A stretch of 64,000 bases of DNA, taken from the NCBI RefSeq assembly GCF_003254395.2, contig NC_037643.1, positions 9,010,963 to 9,074,962 of the forward strand. Reading direction: 5' to 3'. Positions within the stretch are counted from its first letter, which is position 1. Each line of letters opens with the position of its first letter. This stretch comes from Apis mellifera (taxonomy: Eukaryota > Arthropoda > Insecta > Hymenoptera > Apidae). The notes beneath the pieces were generated by a model. That model saw only the letters and a list, made by a program, of their open reading frames with translations, did no database searches and was not told the origin of the DNA. This document shows, piece by piece, positions 13,479-25,781 of the stretch. Both the position numbers and the translations under genes were made by a program.

Positions 13479-16400
13479 AGAGAATCTTGGCACGAACGCT
13501 CGAAACCAAAGTACCGAAACCACGAAATGGTACGAGAATAATGAAAAATCCTATAAACGAGAACTAGAGAATACTATAAAACGATAATTTCCTTCGAGAA
13601 AGACATTGTACATTGACTTACTAGAAGAAGAAAACGTCATCCACGTTCAATTGTTCAATTATTTTCGATCGAATCCCATCACGAACAAAACTCCAACGAT
13701 ATAAAATAAACTCGATCAAAAAAAAAGAAAAAACACTGACGAGATCAATATTCTTCGATCGAACGAAGGGATAAAAGAGGAAAGGCGACGTGAACGTGAT
13801 ATGGAGATAACTCGTTCACTCACACAAGATTACTCGCGAGGTGGTTTACTCACCCTGTAAGGCGGCGACTAGAAGGGCCAGGAAGAGGGCCACGAAGTAC
13901 GCGGGCCGTCTCAGCCGCGAGCCCGTCATCTCGTTTCACTAGGCACTACACGATGAGCCAGGGCTGGCAGCTCCTCTCACTCGATAGTCGCCTTCGACTC
14001 AAACTCGCCCGCGAGGAACTGGCATTGTCACTACCGCCAAACCCTGAAGACGCCCCTCTACTTCTCACCCCACGGCCGAGAAACCACGCGAGCTTCTCGT
14101 TTTTTCCCGCGGGATTCCATCCGTGATTATCTTCTTGTGCAAAGGTTTTCTTCTTCAGATGGAATAGAATTGGAGAAGAGACGGAGTCGAATGTTCAAAT
14201 TAGGAGAAAGGGAAATGTCTTCAACTAACAAGGTTGAGATGAGATGGTTCTTGAACGGCTCCTTTAGAAATTTAAGTTCTGATTCGAGTCAGTTGACGTT
14301 GATATGCGACGAATGATCGAAGATGATCGTGTTTCGTATCTCATCGTTAGAGGCCGCTGTCGAGATATCTCTGTTTTATATTAATCGAAAGTGGTTATAG
14401 TTGGATGATAAATAGTAATTGTTGGAGGGTTTTTTTGATTATTTAATAACAAGTATAGATTTTTGATTAACGTGTATTAATTATTATAATTAGAAACAAT
14501 TGAAAATATTTAAACAAGCTAATTATTATTATGAGATGTTAAAAGATCTACAGTTAAGATTTCGATGAAAAGTTTAGAATAAGTGTAGAATAAAATACCG
14601 GTCTGCAAAGTGATTTTTTTCAAAAATCATTCGCATGATCGCCACCGAATCTTTATCTCATAAAATTGGTAGATACCAGTAGTAGAGTGGCAGTTTTAAA
14701 AATACTTTTTGGCGACCCGGTTTTCTCGAGTTTGCAGGGTCTATCTGGCCGCTAAAACATTGACCAGTGTAAGATAAAGATCCTTCACACGTTTCGACCT
14801 AGCTTTCTTCACGTCATCCTCAAACTCGTTCTTTCAATATCTACGTCCTCCATCTTTTTTTCTTATTTATCAACAAAAATCTGTTGTTGTTGATTTCAAT
14901 TTTCTACTATATTTTTTATGTTCTTGAAATTTGCACAACCTGGCAAAGGATATAGATAACGGAATATAAAAATAGAAGTTTATAAATAATCGCGAAAATT
15001 TTTACGTAGATTTTCTCTTTGTTTTGTCGGTGAAAATTACAAAGTTTCATCAAAGATTGTGTAGTTAGTTAATACGAGCCAATTATAAACGCCACAGTGG
15101 TAGAATTCTGAAAATACATGCGTGATATCGGGACAAGGTCATCATGGAAATTGGTGGAAATGTAGTTGAATGTTAGTTGAAAGTTGGTTGTTTGAATGAA
15201 AATTGTTGATCTTTTGATTTGCTGGTTCTGGTAATTAAAATAAATTGGAAATCTTAATCAAATAATATCATAAATTTCAATTGCTTTGAAAAATTAATCT
15301 TTAAAAATCATGCTTACTTTATATAAAATAAAATAGTATAAAATAATTTGACTTTTTCATTTTTTTAAAGATCATTCTAATATTAGGAGGAGAATTATAT
15401 ACTATGGATGAAAGAAAATTTGATCTTGATCTTCATTAAAAAATCATATTCAATGTTATCAACCACGTGAGCATTTTTTTAATAAAAATAAGTAACATAA
15501 CAATTTTTCTCAAATATTAAGAAATATGTTTTATTAATATTATACTCCCATTTAAAAATTTTAGAAACAGAAATTGATGATCAAAAATAATAATTCTAAA
15601 ATTTTTACATAATCTATTAAATTATGCAGTAAGTATTAAATATTTAGGTATAAAATTTCATATGTAAAAACACTAGAAATAATTAATTATAAAAGTTACA
15701 CGCATTTATCGTGCCTTCTGTTGTGAATATCAATTTAAATTTTACCAATATCACACTATTTTATAACGTTTAACGTCAGAAATATCATTGGACTTTAATT
15801 CTTAATTAAACAAAATCCTTCTTTCTTTAAGTATATCTTTATTTTCAACTTTATCTAGAAAAAATTGGTTCAAAAAATTTCCTAACATTAGAAAAATACA
15901 TAGCAAGAATTCATTTCAAAGACATCTTTCAATTTTTATCAATTATAATCCGAATCCTTACTATTCACTTGTATAACAATTTTCAGAAAAACGTGAAAAA
16001 AGTTGCGATCTGTCCCGGAAAGCACGTAAAAGGATACGACGAGACAGGGGGACAGCTTTTGCGCAACGTAATATTAGCGAAATTCCAGCCGTCTATTATC
16101 GACGGTCCCTACGAGAGAGCGTGGCTACGCCGCGTGTAGCAAAGAGAAGAGATCCGCGGCGAAATGCGTGCGTGCTCGGACAGAGAGGAGCAACGGAACG
16201 ACGGGCGCCTTTATATTTAGAAGCCCGGGTCGCCGCCGTATAAGGTGGTGCTTCCCTCGTGCAAAAGTTCTCGCGTTTGTCCGCTCTCTCCGTCGCTATC
16301 TCCTCCGTGCTCTCTCCTCTCGTCCTTTCCACGTCTCTCCTTGTCTCTCCCCTCCCTCCACCCTTTCTCCTTACGTAGATACTCTTCATCCTTGCTTTTT

Positions 16401-18672
16401 CCCCATTCTTCATCTTATATTTCTCATCTGTGATGTTCTTTTTCCCCGATCATTCATTCGTTGTATCGTTTAACTTTCCTTCTTATTTATTTCCCTCTGT
16501 GTTTCTGTCGGTGTACTTTCCTTTTATCTCTGTGTTATAAATTTATAATCAAAGTTGATGTATTATTTTCTGTATTTCGCTAGAGATGATCCTGAATTTT
16601 GAAGTTTATGTGTTTATCGGATTCGAATTATTCGATTTCTGTATTAATGGATTCAGATCATGCAGATTCGATGATGTTGCCTGTAAATTGCCTGTTATTT
16701 GTTTGTTGAAATTCGATGTTTTTCTTAAAAATTAATAAGAGATCTGATGGGATATTGTTTCTCGTATTATGTATATTTGAGATTCATAATTATCTGTTAT
16801 TGTGATATCCAACTCTTTCGTTTGCAAATATTCGTTGTTTAAAGTATTGTCTATTTTTATATATATGTATAGTATACATCTGAAAACACAAGTATCTTAT
16901 TATCCTTGATGATTTCGTAAACTTTGGAGAACATTGGGAATTTTTCTTCTTGACGTCAAATGAAATTTTTTAGAATGGCTTAGGTTTCATTATTGTTGAG
17001 ACAATGGGGCATGGAAATACTGTGCAAAAAGACTTTTCATAGTCTATTTGAAATGTAGATCGAAACAAAGGAATAAGCGAAGCGAATATAATTAGAAAGT
17101 AATATGTAAAATATAAAGGGGTACAATAAGAACAGGAAAAGTATCGATTCTAAAAACGAAGTTTACTAGCCAAATTGGCCGGTACACAATCTATAATAAG
17201 CTCGTAATCATATGAGGTCACAATGCGTCTTGAACAGACATGTTTCACGTCATTATGATTTAGTATTTGGACAGGTTCCTGAACCTGTACTATGAGATAT
17301 ACTCCTTTCAGGGAAAATTACGATTACAATGCAGCCATTTTTTTTTTATATCAGGTTACGATAACATTCGTATATGTTTCATTAAAGAAATTCTCATACA
17401 TTTATATAAAATTTATTTGATCAGCAATGCATGCATTATCATTTTTTTATATCTCTTTCCTATCACTTAGTGCTAGTTAATTAATAATTGATCATTCCTT
17501 CACAAAATGAATATGCAATTTGATGTGTAGTTTCTCTTTATTACAAATTAGTAGTACAAACCAATTTTATTTTCCTTTGTGGTGCATAAAGATTATTGTT
17601 GTGATTTGAAATAATGGACATTGATGAAACAAATTTTCCTTCGTCCCTCGTAAATTAAATGTTTTTAAAATAAATCTCTTTCATATATATATATATTTCA
17701 GTTTATCTAGGCGTTGCTTTCCAAATCAATAATTTTAAAACCATTCATTATGATATTTCTGTAAAAATTTTTGCATTAAGTTATTTATGTTTATTAAAAT
17801 ATTTATTTGATAAAAATTCTTCAAGTGTCATATTATTTTTTTATAGGCTCGAAAAATCGAAGAACACAAAAGAAAGAAGGAACGTAAAATACAAGAAAAA
17901 TTAGAACGTGAGAGACAAGAAAGATTGAGGAAAGCTCGAGAGAGTGCAAAAATTTATGAAGAGAACACTCGTACCTCCCAAACTGATTCCAGCGGTGATA
18001 CTGCTGGAATGGGCGATTTTTACAAATTTTTAAACGATCCAGATGTTCTCCAAGCTTTTATGGTAAATCTTTATCAATTCATTCATTCCATTATTGTTTA
18101 AATATCATTAAAATATTTATATATATCATTTATAAAATAAATTTTCATTTGTATATATATTTAAATTAATAACAATTAATTGTTCAATCAATATTGTATA
18201 ATAACAATCTATTTATCTGTTTTATAATGCAAAAGTCTTAATGTAACTTCTTTTAATCTAGAAGAATTAAAATTAACTCAATTCTGAAATATTCAATAAA
18301 TAATTATTTTTCTTTGCATTAATTTATTCATAAAATTATTCATTGTATGTATTGATACATATTAATAATAATGTACAATATTATAGTCATTCTCACATTG
18401 CAAGAAAGATTATATTGCTCATATTATTACTATTTATTTTTCAGGATCCTGAAGTAGCTGAAGCTTTTAAAGAAATTTCTACAAATCCGACAAATATTTT
18501 AAAATACCAAAGCAATCCGAAGATTATGGCATTTATTAATAAGATGGCTTCAAAATTCGGCGGAGCTGGTGGATTTCCTGGTATGATGGGTGGTATGCCT
18601 GGATTCCCAGGTGCTGGGAACACACAAACTACTCCAAAACCAAAACCACAGGACGACGTTGGTCTTGATTAA
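4044..18672 (+). CDS. ST13: Hsc70-interacting protein (HIP/ST13), four coding exons, one giant intron
   Basis: Cytosolic co-chaperone that binds and stabilises the ADP state of Hsc70. Coding exons are 4044-4323, 4411-4823, 17847-18062 and 18445-18672 (TAA), giving 378 aa, close to the human length of about 370. Order of parts: N-terminal dimerisation domain (1-45), acidic linker of E/S/D (about 65-93), TPR block (about 108-225, with FIEKDYEKAIELYTEAI and LNPDSAAAHKFRGRA type repeats), a highly charged helix of KRKKERK type (about 235-265), and a C-terminal STI1/DP domain (about 289-342) followed by a Gly/Met/Pro stretch (GGFPGMMGGMPGFPG). All junctions are GT-AG and in phase (1, 0, 0). The start at 4044 follows a splice acceptor by 8 bases, so the 5' UTR is spliced. 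Oddity: intron 3 spans 4824-17846 and contains the sarcalumenin gene on the other strand. The Gly/Met/Pro repeat is shorter than in vertebrate HIP. Family assignment is strong. Confidence 0.95.
4824..6315. other. ST13 intron 3, left part, and 3' flank of sarcalumenin
   Basis: A+T-rich sequence with no supported gene. The stretch after about 5500 is somewhat less A+T rich and, read on the minus strand, directly follows the sarcalumenin stop, so it probably carries that gene's 3' UTR. No polyadenylation site can be fixed from sequence alone. Confidence 0.5.
6316..13929 (-). CDS. SRL: Sarcalumenin-like GTPase with long acidic luminal domain
   Basis: Predicted luminal protein of the endoplasmic/sarcoplasmic reticulum. 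In vertebrates sarcalumenin binds Ca2+ and supports SERCA. Ten exons (minus strand): 13929-13854, 9698-9612, 9545-9460, 9355-9196, 9071-8010, 7919-7803, 7611-7382, 7315-7124, 7057-6794 and 6696-6316, giving 884 aa with all phases closing. Exon 1 encodes a signal peptide (MTGSRLRRPAYFVALFLALL). Residues about 26-450 are an extreme Glu/Lys/Ser-rich region with repeated KSDEE-like units. The EHD/dynamin-type GTPase follows: P-loop GPWSGGKS (504-511), EIPG at the DxxG position (612-614), NKAD (676-679), then the sarcalumenin C-terminal region (FNDACQWFIDRAD, LDVGPE, RVQGALIWN, SPLYDF-like). It is wholly nested in ST13 intron 3. The acceptor of exon 3 (TTTGAAG) lacks a good pyrimidine tract and is the weakest junction. 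The length resembles the long vertebrate isoform with its acidic insert. Confidence 0.9.
9699..13853 (-). other. Sarcalumenin intron 1
   Basis: A 4.2-kb intron between the signal-peptide exon and the acidic exons. No other coding sequence is supported. It contains poly-T tracts and one long AT microsatellite near its start. Several stretches (for example 12840-13240) are less A+T rich than the surroundings, with CGAT-type motifs, and could hold enhancers. This is not shown by any recognised site. Confidence 0.6.
13430..13475. repeat. AT dinucleotide microsatellite
   Basis: About 45 bases of uninterrupted AT repeat within sarcalumenin intron 1, likely polymorphic in length. Confidence 0.95.
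13930..17846. other. Sarcalumenin upstream region and ST13 intron 3, right part
   Basis: Contains the presumed sarcalumenin promoter: the block at about 13855-14110 is clearly C+G richer than its surroundings and borders the start codon. A second C+G-rich block at about 16000-16420 stands alone in A+T-rich intron. No coding exon between the sarcalumenin start and the next ST13 exon is supported. The frames open on both strands near 16100-16470 are explained by low A+T content, since fewer stop codons arise there. Confidence 0.5.
16000..16420. promoter_or_regulatory. CpG-rich patch inside ST13 intron, possible alternative promoter
   Basis: About 400 bases rich in CG dinucleotides (for example the run around 16130-16240) in an intron that is otherwise A+T rich, followed by a long pyrimidine-rich tract (16270-16400). 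In this genome such patches sit at the starts of sarcalumenin (13.9-14.1 kb) and at the long otopetrin exon (35.2-36.7 kb). By analogy this may be a promoter, either a distal one for sarcalumenin (minus) or an internal one for ST13 (plus). No TATA box or initiator was recognised. Confidence 0.35.
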
Positions 18673-21255
18673 ATCTGATATGCTTTGTTATTGAAATTCC
18701 GTTTCAATTTATTCTCAAATAATTTACAAGGCTCTGAATACTTGTTCTAAAGTGATTGTTATGTCAAACGATGCGGTGTCTTATTAAAAAATACTAATGA
18801 ATTAAGCGAGCTAGAATTTAGAAACATGTATATCTTCATTGTCATAATGATATTTTAAAAAAATTTATATATTTCAAAATCATCTTAAAAAAAGGAGCAT
18901 AATTATAAAGATTCCTCTTTTATACAGTATTTCTCGTTTAAGATTGGAATTTTTATCTCACTTGATCATCAGTTCTTGGAACTGCTCCCATAGACTTAAT
19001 ATTCGTATTATTTTTGATCGACGGTATCTCGGAATAAGAGTTATCTAAAATATTAAAAATAATATTTCTTTTATTCTCCGATGCATTAAAAACCAAATAA
19101 GTAGCAGACTGTTTAATGATTCCTAGAATGATATTTCCTTTGATAATCATACGATTTTGGATCGTAGTGGAATAGGAGTTAAATTAATAAATGACTAAAT
19201 AACGGGGAATATTGTATATAATCCAAAGTTAGAATTGTATTTTAAATATGGAATATATCGATACTTGTTATTATTCTTTAAACATCCAATTGAATTCTTA
19301 AATAGTAATGGAACGATATTATATATTAATGAATCAAACGATTGATTTTAAATGAAGGAAGATTTCACTTTCTTATTTTTTATGCTTCTTTGTCAAATCT
19401 AAAATTTTTAGTAAAATGTTTATTATATGATAATGCATTCTAGAATAATAATTAATATTAGAATTTATTTCTTTTAGGTTTATACGTGTGGGTTTTCTTT
19501 TTTTTTTTTTTTTCCATTCAATTTCTTATATATTTTCATTAATCGTATGATAAAGCATTTGTTTGTTAATGAATTTTTAATTGTTTTCTATTACTTAACT
19601 TTATATTTGCTTCATATCACTAACTATATTAAATTTTTCATATATATAATAAGCATTTTGTTCAATTCGCTTGACTCAATAACGAACGAGTATGATTTTG
19701 TACGATACAATTACGATTTATCAAAAAATCTCTAAATAATCTTTTTCTTTTTCAAAATCAAATAAATATATATATATATATATTTATTGAAATTAATTAT
19801 TGATGTAAAAAATAATGTTACAATTTCATTATTTTTCATTCATGAAAAATACAATCCTAAATCATAATTATAAATTCTAAATTACATATGTATATATATA
19901 TATATACATATAAAGAGACAAAATTAAAAAAAAAAAGAATGATTTTAGTAAATTAGATATTATGAAAATGTATATTGTAAAATATTTCTTATGAATTGGT
20001 CATTTTTCTATGTGATTCATAAAAGTTTTTCTAAAAATTAAATTTTTAAACAAATTTTATTAATTTAGTATGATACTTTCCATGTTTATTTATTGTTTTT
20101 ATTCAGAAATCTATTAATATTTAAAAAATATTCATTTATTCACCACAAGAAAATTCCTTTTTTATTATAATTTAATGAATATTGAACGAACAATTGTGAG
20201 TTGAGCTAATGAATATATTGCTTCGAATATATTTCTGTTGAAATATAAACTGTTATATAAACGATGTACCGCGAATTCAATAAATGCATCATACAATTCT
20301 GTGTAAATATCAATTCTTATTTACCACAGAAAAATTGGTAAAATACAAATTAATATGTACAAAAATATCATTTAATTAATAAAAATCACAAATACTTCAA
20401 TTTAAAAAAGAAAGATAAAGAAAACAAAACAAAAAAAAGGGAAAAAAAAATAAAACAAAAGAGAACTGCATGATTGCGTCTCTGTATCCAGCAATAATAA
20501 GGGTAACGCAATCTCAATGGCTAATAATATAATAACAGTATTCACATGACTTGCACAATAAATAAATTCTTACACATAAATTCTTATAACGATAATATTG
20601 CACGTAAAATGAAAAGGTACTGTATTCTTAGGGATAATTTTTACTCGCTTTGATACTTCTATAATTATACTAGGAAGTAATTTTTAGCGTCCTCAAGGTA
20701 ATTTCTTTCATAATTTGAGCTATAATTTTTCAATCACTTCCGATTCATTTTAATCTACACATACTTTCCTTTGAATATCGATGAATACTTAAATACATTA
20801 GTTTATTTATAAAAATAAATATCTACTTACATAGATACTATAACGCATTTTATACATTATTCATTCATACGAAAATATATAAAAATATTCTATTAAATTG
20901 GAATCAATTATATTCATAAACGCAGATTATTGACTTCAATAACGTTATTTTTCTATTTAAACTTAAGTAAGCAAAATTAAAGTATTAATCTTTTATTAAA
21001 CTTTCCCATTTTTAAACTATTAAACTAATCATCTTTCATTGAAATTTTAATATCAACCGGAATGAAAAATAAAAACAATATTGTGATCTTAAAGACGCCA
21101 AAAGTGCAACCCGTAATAGGATAAATAATTCCTCATTATTACGATCCTTCGAAAAACAAGGATAAAAGGAAAATAACGAGACAATCGATCAACTTTAAAA
21201 CTTTTGATAAAACTCGTTTTTCTTTCATATCATTCTAACGTCCCATTTTATCGTG
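18673..21255. other. Intergenic region between convergent ST13 and otopetrin
   Basis: Holds the ST13 3' UTR at the left (ATTAAA near 18783 is a possible poly(A) signal) and presumably the 3' UTR of the minus-strand otopetrin on the right. The rest is A+T rich with short TA runs near 19766 and 19890. No gene is supported. Confidence 0.5.
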
Positions 21256-21943
21256 CTAAGTTCTTCTGATTTTGAGCATGTGCAAGTTCGAATGCCATGG
21301 CACTTTCCTGAAAGTCGATATTTTCGTCTCATCAGGGGATGGAATTTCCTTGTCGATCTCAGCTATTGATGTCTTTTCTATCAATCTCAGACCAGTAATA
21401 CCCGTATCGTAGCTGAACATCCTACGATGTCGTTTGACATCTTGATTAGCGACGTTCCAATTTCTTGTACCCGGATCACTGACCACGCGTCGATGCTTCC
21501 TGTGATGATGATGATGACGGCGACGATGATGATGATGATGATGATGATGGTGATGACGTTGCATTATTCTAGACGATCTTATAACATCTTCTGAATATTG
21601 CGGATCTACAGTAGATGTCGCGATACAAGATAAAGAGTTTGGATCAAAGTAGAGCCGATTGTCGATGAAAGGAACGGAATTCATCGAATTCGTCATCCAT
21701 GAATTCGAATTAAATATTTTCTTTGGAGTTCTCTGAATCGTGGTGGACCATTCGTTGTCCTGTCGTAAATTAATGGTCACATTTTTGCGACAATAAGAGT
21801 CATGCGATCTTGGCTGTAATCTGTAAAAAATATTTTCAATTATGTCTATAAAATTTTAATTATTTTTTATATAAATATCATTATGTACATCATATAAATA
21901 CGAATAACAATAACCTCGAGGAACATAGTAGCATTCTGTGTCG
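21256..21943 (-). CDS. His-rich 3' extension in frame after the otopetrin TGA
   Basis: After the TGA at 21946-21944 (next base C) the same frame stays open for 29 bases to a possible donor (CGAG/GTTATT, exon end 21915). A 94-base intron ending in a T-rich acceptor leads to 21820, and the frame then runs on to a stop at 21256, for a total of 197 further residues. The second exon encodes a run of ten His, RRR, five more His and a basic RKHRR, then an ordinary-looking polar tail. Intron phase (2) is matched. Interpretations: stop-codon readthrough, a C-terminal exon of an isoform that skips the TGA by a splice site I did not find, or 3' UTR that happens to be open. The donor is weak. Confidence 0.4.
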
Positions 21944-24900
21944 TCAGTTGAGCGGATGCTCTCCTCTTGGCATTCTATAACATTTATTCCACGCTTCTAA
22001 TAGCAGTACACAACTATGGAATCGATAAAAAATCAACAAAGGTAACCCGATCCTGGATATAACGCCCCAGGCGAGTACTCCAAAGAATCTCAATTGCAGT
22101 TCTTGCGAGATCCAATTCTGTGTAACCACAGTGTCGAAAGCCCACAGTACAGAATTACTGAATAATAGAAATGTAATCACTTGTCTGGCTGGTTTCGCTA
22201 TTATTTGAAAACGAGTTATACAAGATCTCTTAGATGCTTCAGCGATCAATGTGCTCTGAGCGAAACATTGGATTAATTGTAAAATCGATGCCGTAAGTAG
22301 CATAATATGCCTTCCCCTTGTTTCATTGTTTTCATTCTCTAGAATAGCTAAGGAACAGGCAGAAACTACAATCGTGAAAATAGAGTATAACTGAACTCCG
22401 AAGAGAGCCACGTTTGATAATAAACTATCCAAGATGGCTGGTGCTCTGATAACGACAGACATTTGACGAACTTGAATAAGCCCACTAGCTGTCATTAAGG
22501 TACTCAACGTTAAAATGCTAGTTAGAGTACCGCAAGTTAACCAGGATAAGGTTGACGATGGAAAATGTTGATCTTCTCTTACGACAAGGAATATCAATAT
22601 TACTACTATGCCCGCTACCATACACAATATCCCTAAGAATAATCCTTTGCTCGAGCCATCGCATCCAACTTTAGTGTGACTTGTCAAATCTTTACTGCCA
22701 TGAAACTTTTGCTTATGCAATCGATTCCGACCAACGTTTTGACCCATTACAAAAGTCACTGCAGCAGCAATTAAACTAAAAGTATTAAAAAAAAAGTATG
22801 AAATTTTTTCCTCCAATAATTGGTATGTGAATTTTAAATTGAATAATACGTTACATATAAAATTTACCTAAATTGTACAATAAACGGATAAAGAAATGGC
22901 ATACTCGATGTCCATAATTGTCCAAGAGTATTAGTATTCAAGCACTCTTGTAAAGCAATTACTTGTGAGATTTGTTCATCCGAGATAGGCTGATATGGTT
23001 GAAAAACTTGCTTTTCTACTGGAGAATGATCTGAAAAATGAAAAATAAGTAAAAAATAAACTTATATATTAATTGAAATAATTTAGTATTTTGATACAAC
23101 TTTGATACATATATTTGTAATATTTCGTTATGCATATTAAAATCATTTTAATATAAAACATACTTATCAAATCTCGAGTATGCCTTATCAAAGATTCTGG
23201 AAATCCTCGAAGATTCAATGGGGAAGCTGAATTGTGCAAACCGCGTTGTGCCAAATGAACAAAATAAGTCCATTCTTGAGCAGAATCCCAAATAACTAAT
23301 CGAAACCAAACAGCAATATTTGTAGCAGCCAAATGGATGAATCCGAATCTCGCTACTAAACCGAATCTCTCTACAAGAACCTATATAAATATTCCAATCA
23401 ATTTTATTAATCAGAATGTTTTTATAATTTTTATAACAAAGATAAAATGTTACTCACTTGCGAATTCACGAAAAGAAAATGCATTTGGAGAAACGTAAAT
23501 AGTCCATGAAGTACCGGATGTACGAAGACAACATCGCTCAAGCATTCCGTGCCTTGCATCATGGAATGCATTGCCATTTCTAAACCATTGAAAACGAGAG
23601 TCGCCAAACCGAAAACTGTTCAAATACATTCATGTTTCAATTCTTTTTTTCGCTTTCTTCGCTCATATAAGATTATTACAAATTGGAATAATTGAAGAAA
23701 CTCACGGAGCGCTCCAACTCGAATGTAAAAACTTGTTGAAGCTGTTCTAGATCGCGAGATGTGAGCACGTTTCAAAGATCCGAACCTGGTTAAGGATGTA
23801 CCACCAAGTTCCGCATCGTCAACACCGTTTGCACCGTTACCGAGACTTCCACAACTGTCTACCAATACCCAAATATAAATGCTGATAATCACTGCTATGC
23901 TTCCTACATATAAGTACATCAAAAATATTCCCTGCAAATAAAACAATGAAAATAAAGAATAAATAAAATAATATAATAAAATAATACAGTTTCATTCTCA
24001 AATTAATTTAAAAGCATTAAAAGCATTAAAAGCAAAAATATTTTATAGTAATATTTTATAGTATAAATCAAATATTATTGGTAATGTATGGAAGTATTTT
24101 TTTTAATAGATATAAATTCAATTAGTAATGAATAGAAAATCATACTACAACCTAACACGAGATTGCAGGAAATTGCTTGGAGAACATGAGATTAGGCAAC
24201 TGTACTAAGGTCAAAGAATCACATCAAATAACCGGGTAGATAATCTTAGGTTGTAATACCTGACCAAAGTTGAATCTATGCATTATCAAGATAAATTTAT
24301 TAAAAAGATGAATAATATAATAAATATGTGACATATAACTGTAAAAATAAATGTATAAAAATTATTAGTATTTATAATGAAGATATCTATTGGAAAAATA
24401 TAATTGCTTTGATTAACAGTTGATTGGAATTATTGTAAGTATAATTTGCATTGTCATATTGTTATTTAAACATGAAAAAAATATCCTAAATGTAAAAAGT
24501 CTACAAAGTAAAATTTTTTTAATTAATAATATATCTTTGTATAATTATATAAACAATTTTATTCTAATTCTTCTATTTATTTGAATAAATAAACTTAAAC
24601 TATTTACTTGTAAACTGAGCAAAGGTACAGGTGTATCCATGACTTCGGCTAAGCATAGAGCAATCATCAGTACTACGAGAAGCTGACCATAAACATTCGA
24701 GAGGATGATCCATAACTGAGAACTGCAACAATCATCATAAAAATCAATCATTAGCTATGCGATCTTTATTATCTCATTTTCACTGAAAATATGAATTATT
24801 TACATTCATCATAATGATAAATAATACTTACAGTGCTTCTAAATTATTCTATTTTCATCGATATTAAAAATTGCCAAAATTTTATAACATTATCTAATTT

Positions 24901-25745
24901 GATAATAATAATTCGAGATAAGTGTTCGTTAGAAATTTTTATTTGTTAAAGTTATGCAAGAAGTTATATAATACTATCGTAATATCTTACAAAGGTTCAG
25001 AGTGATCCAATAAATCGTTCGAAGAGTGTGTCCTAGAAAGGATTCTGGAGACCAGAGACTTAGATGGAGCAGATCTCGTTCCCTCTGCAATTGCTGCCTC
25101 TGTCTCGGTGTTCCTTTCACCCCTATTGGGGACACCACCAGGTGTACCTTCCACGGTGCCACCTGTTGTACTTCCTGTCTCGTTTAAACTATCCTTATCG
25201 TGTTGCTCATTGCTGACTGAAATAGATAAATATGTAAAATAAGATTGAATATATAAATAAAAAATTATATATTGATACAAATAATTTTTTAACCATTCTT
25301 TGCAAAGTTTTTATACAAATTTTATTAATTTTATACTTTTTATAAGTTTCATTATTAATTTTTTTCATCTAAAAATTCATGAATCAAGTTTGAAAAATAA
25401 AAATATTTTTTAATTAGAATACAAAAAAAATAGGTATAATAAGCAAAAGTTAAATAAAGATTAATTTAAAAACAATAGTATATATATAAATATAAAGTAG
25501 CAGTAACATATGAAGTGTACATAAGAGAAATTGGATGAAGAATCACAAAACTCAGAACATGAAGAGTGCATTATTAGACTACATCAGAATCAAATGATTA
25601 CATAGAAACTTGCTAATCTTAAATTTTTTTTAACTCATAAATAGACTAGAATAATTATTTTATTTTCTTTTACAATCCATTAATTAAAAAGATTCAATAA
25701 TCAATAAACAAATACTTGCATAAATTAAAATTATATAAAATTTTA

Positions 25746-25781
<36 letters not shown>

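Noticed and set aside
16096..16473. Overlapping open frames on both strands
   Set aside because: They arise from the CpG-rich patch having few stop codons. There is no domain, and no splice or start context.
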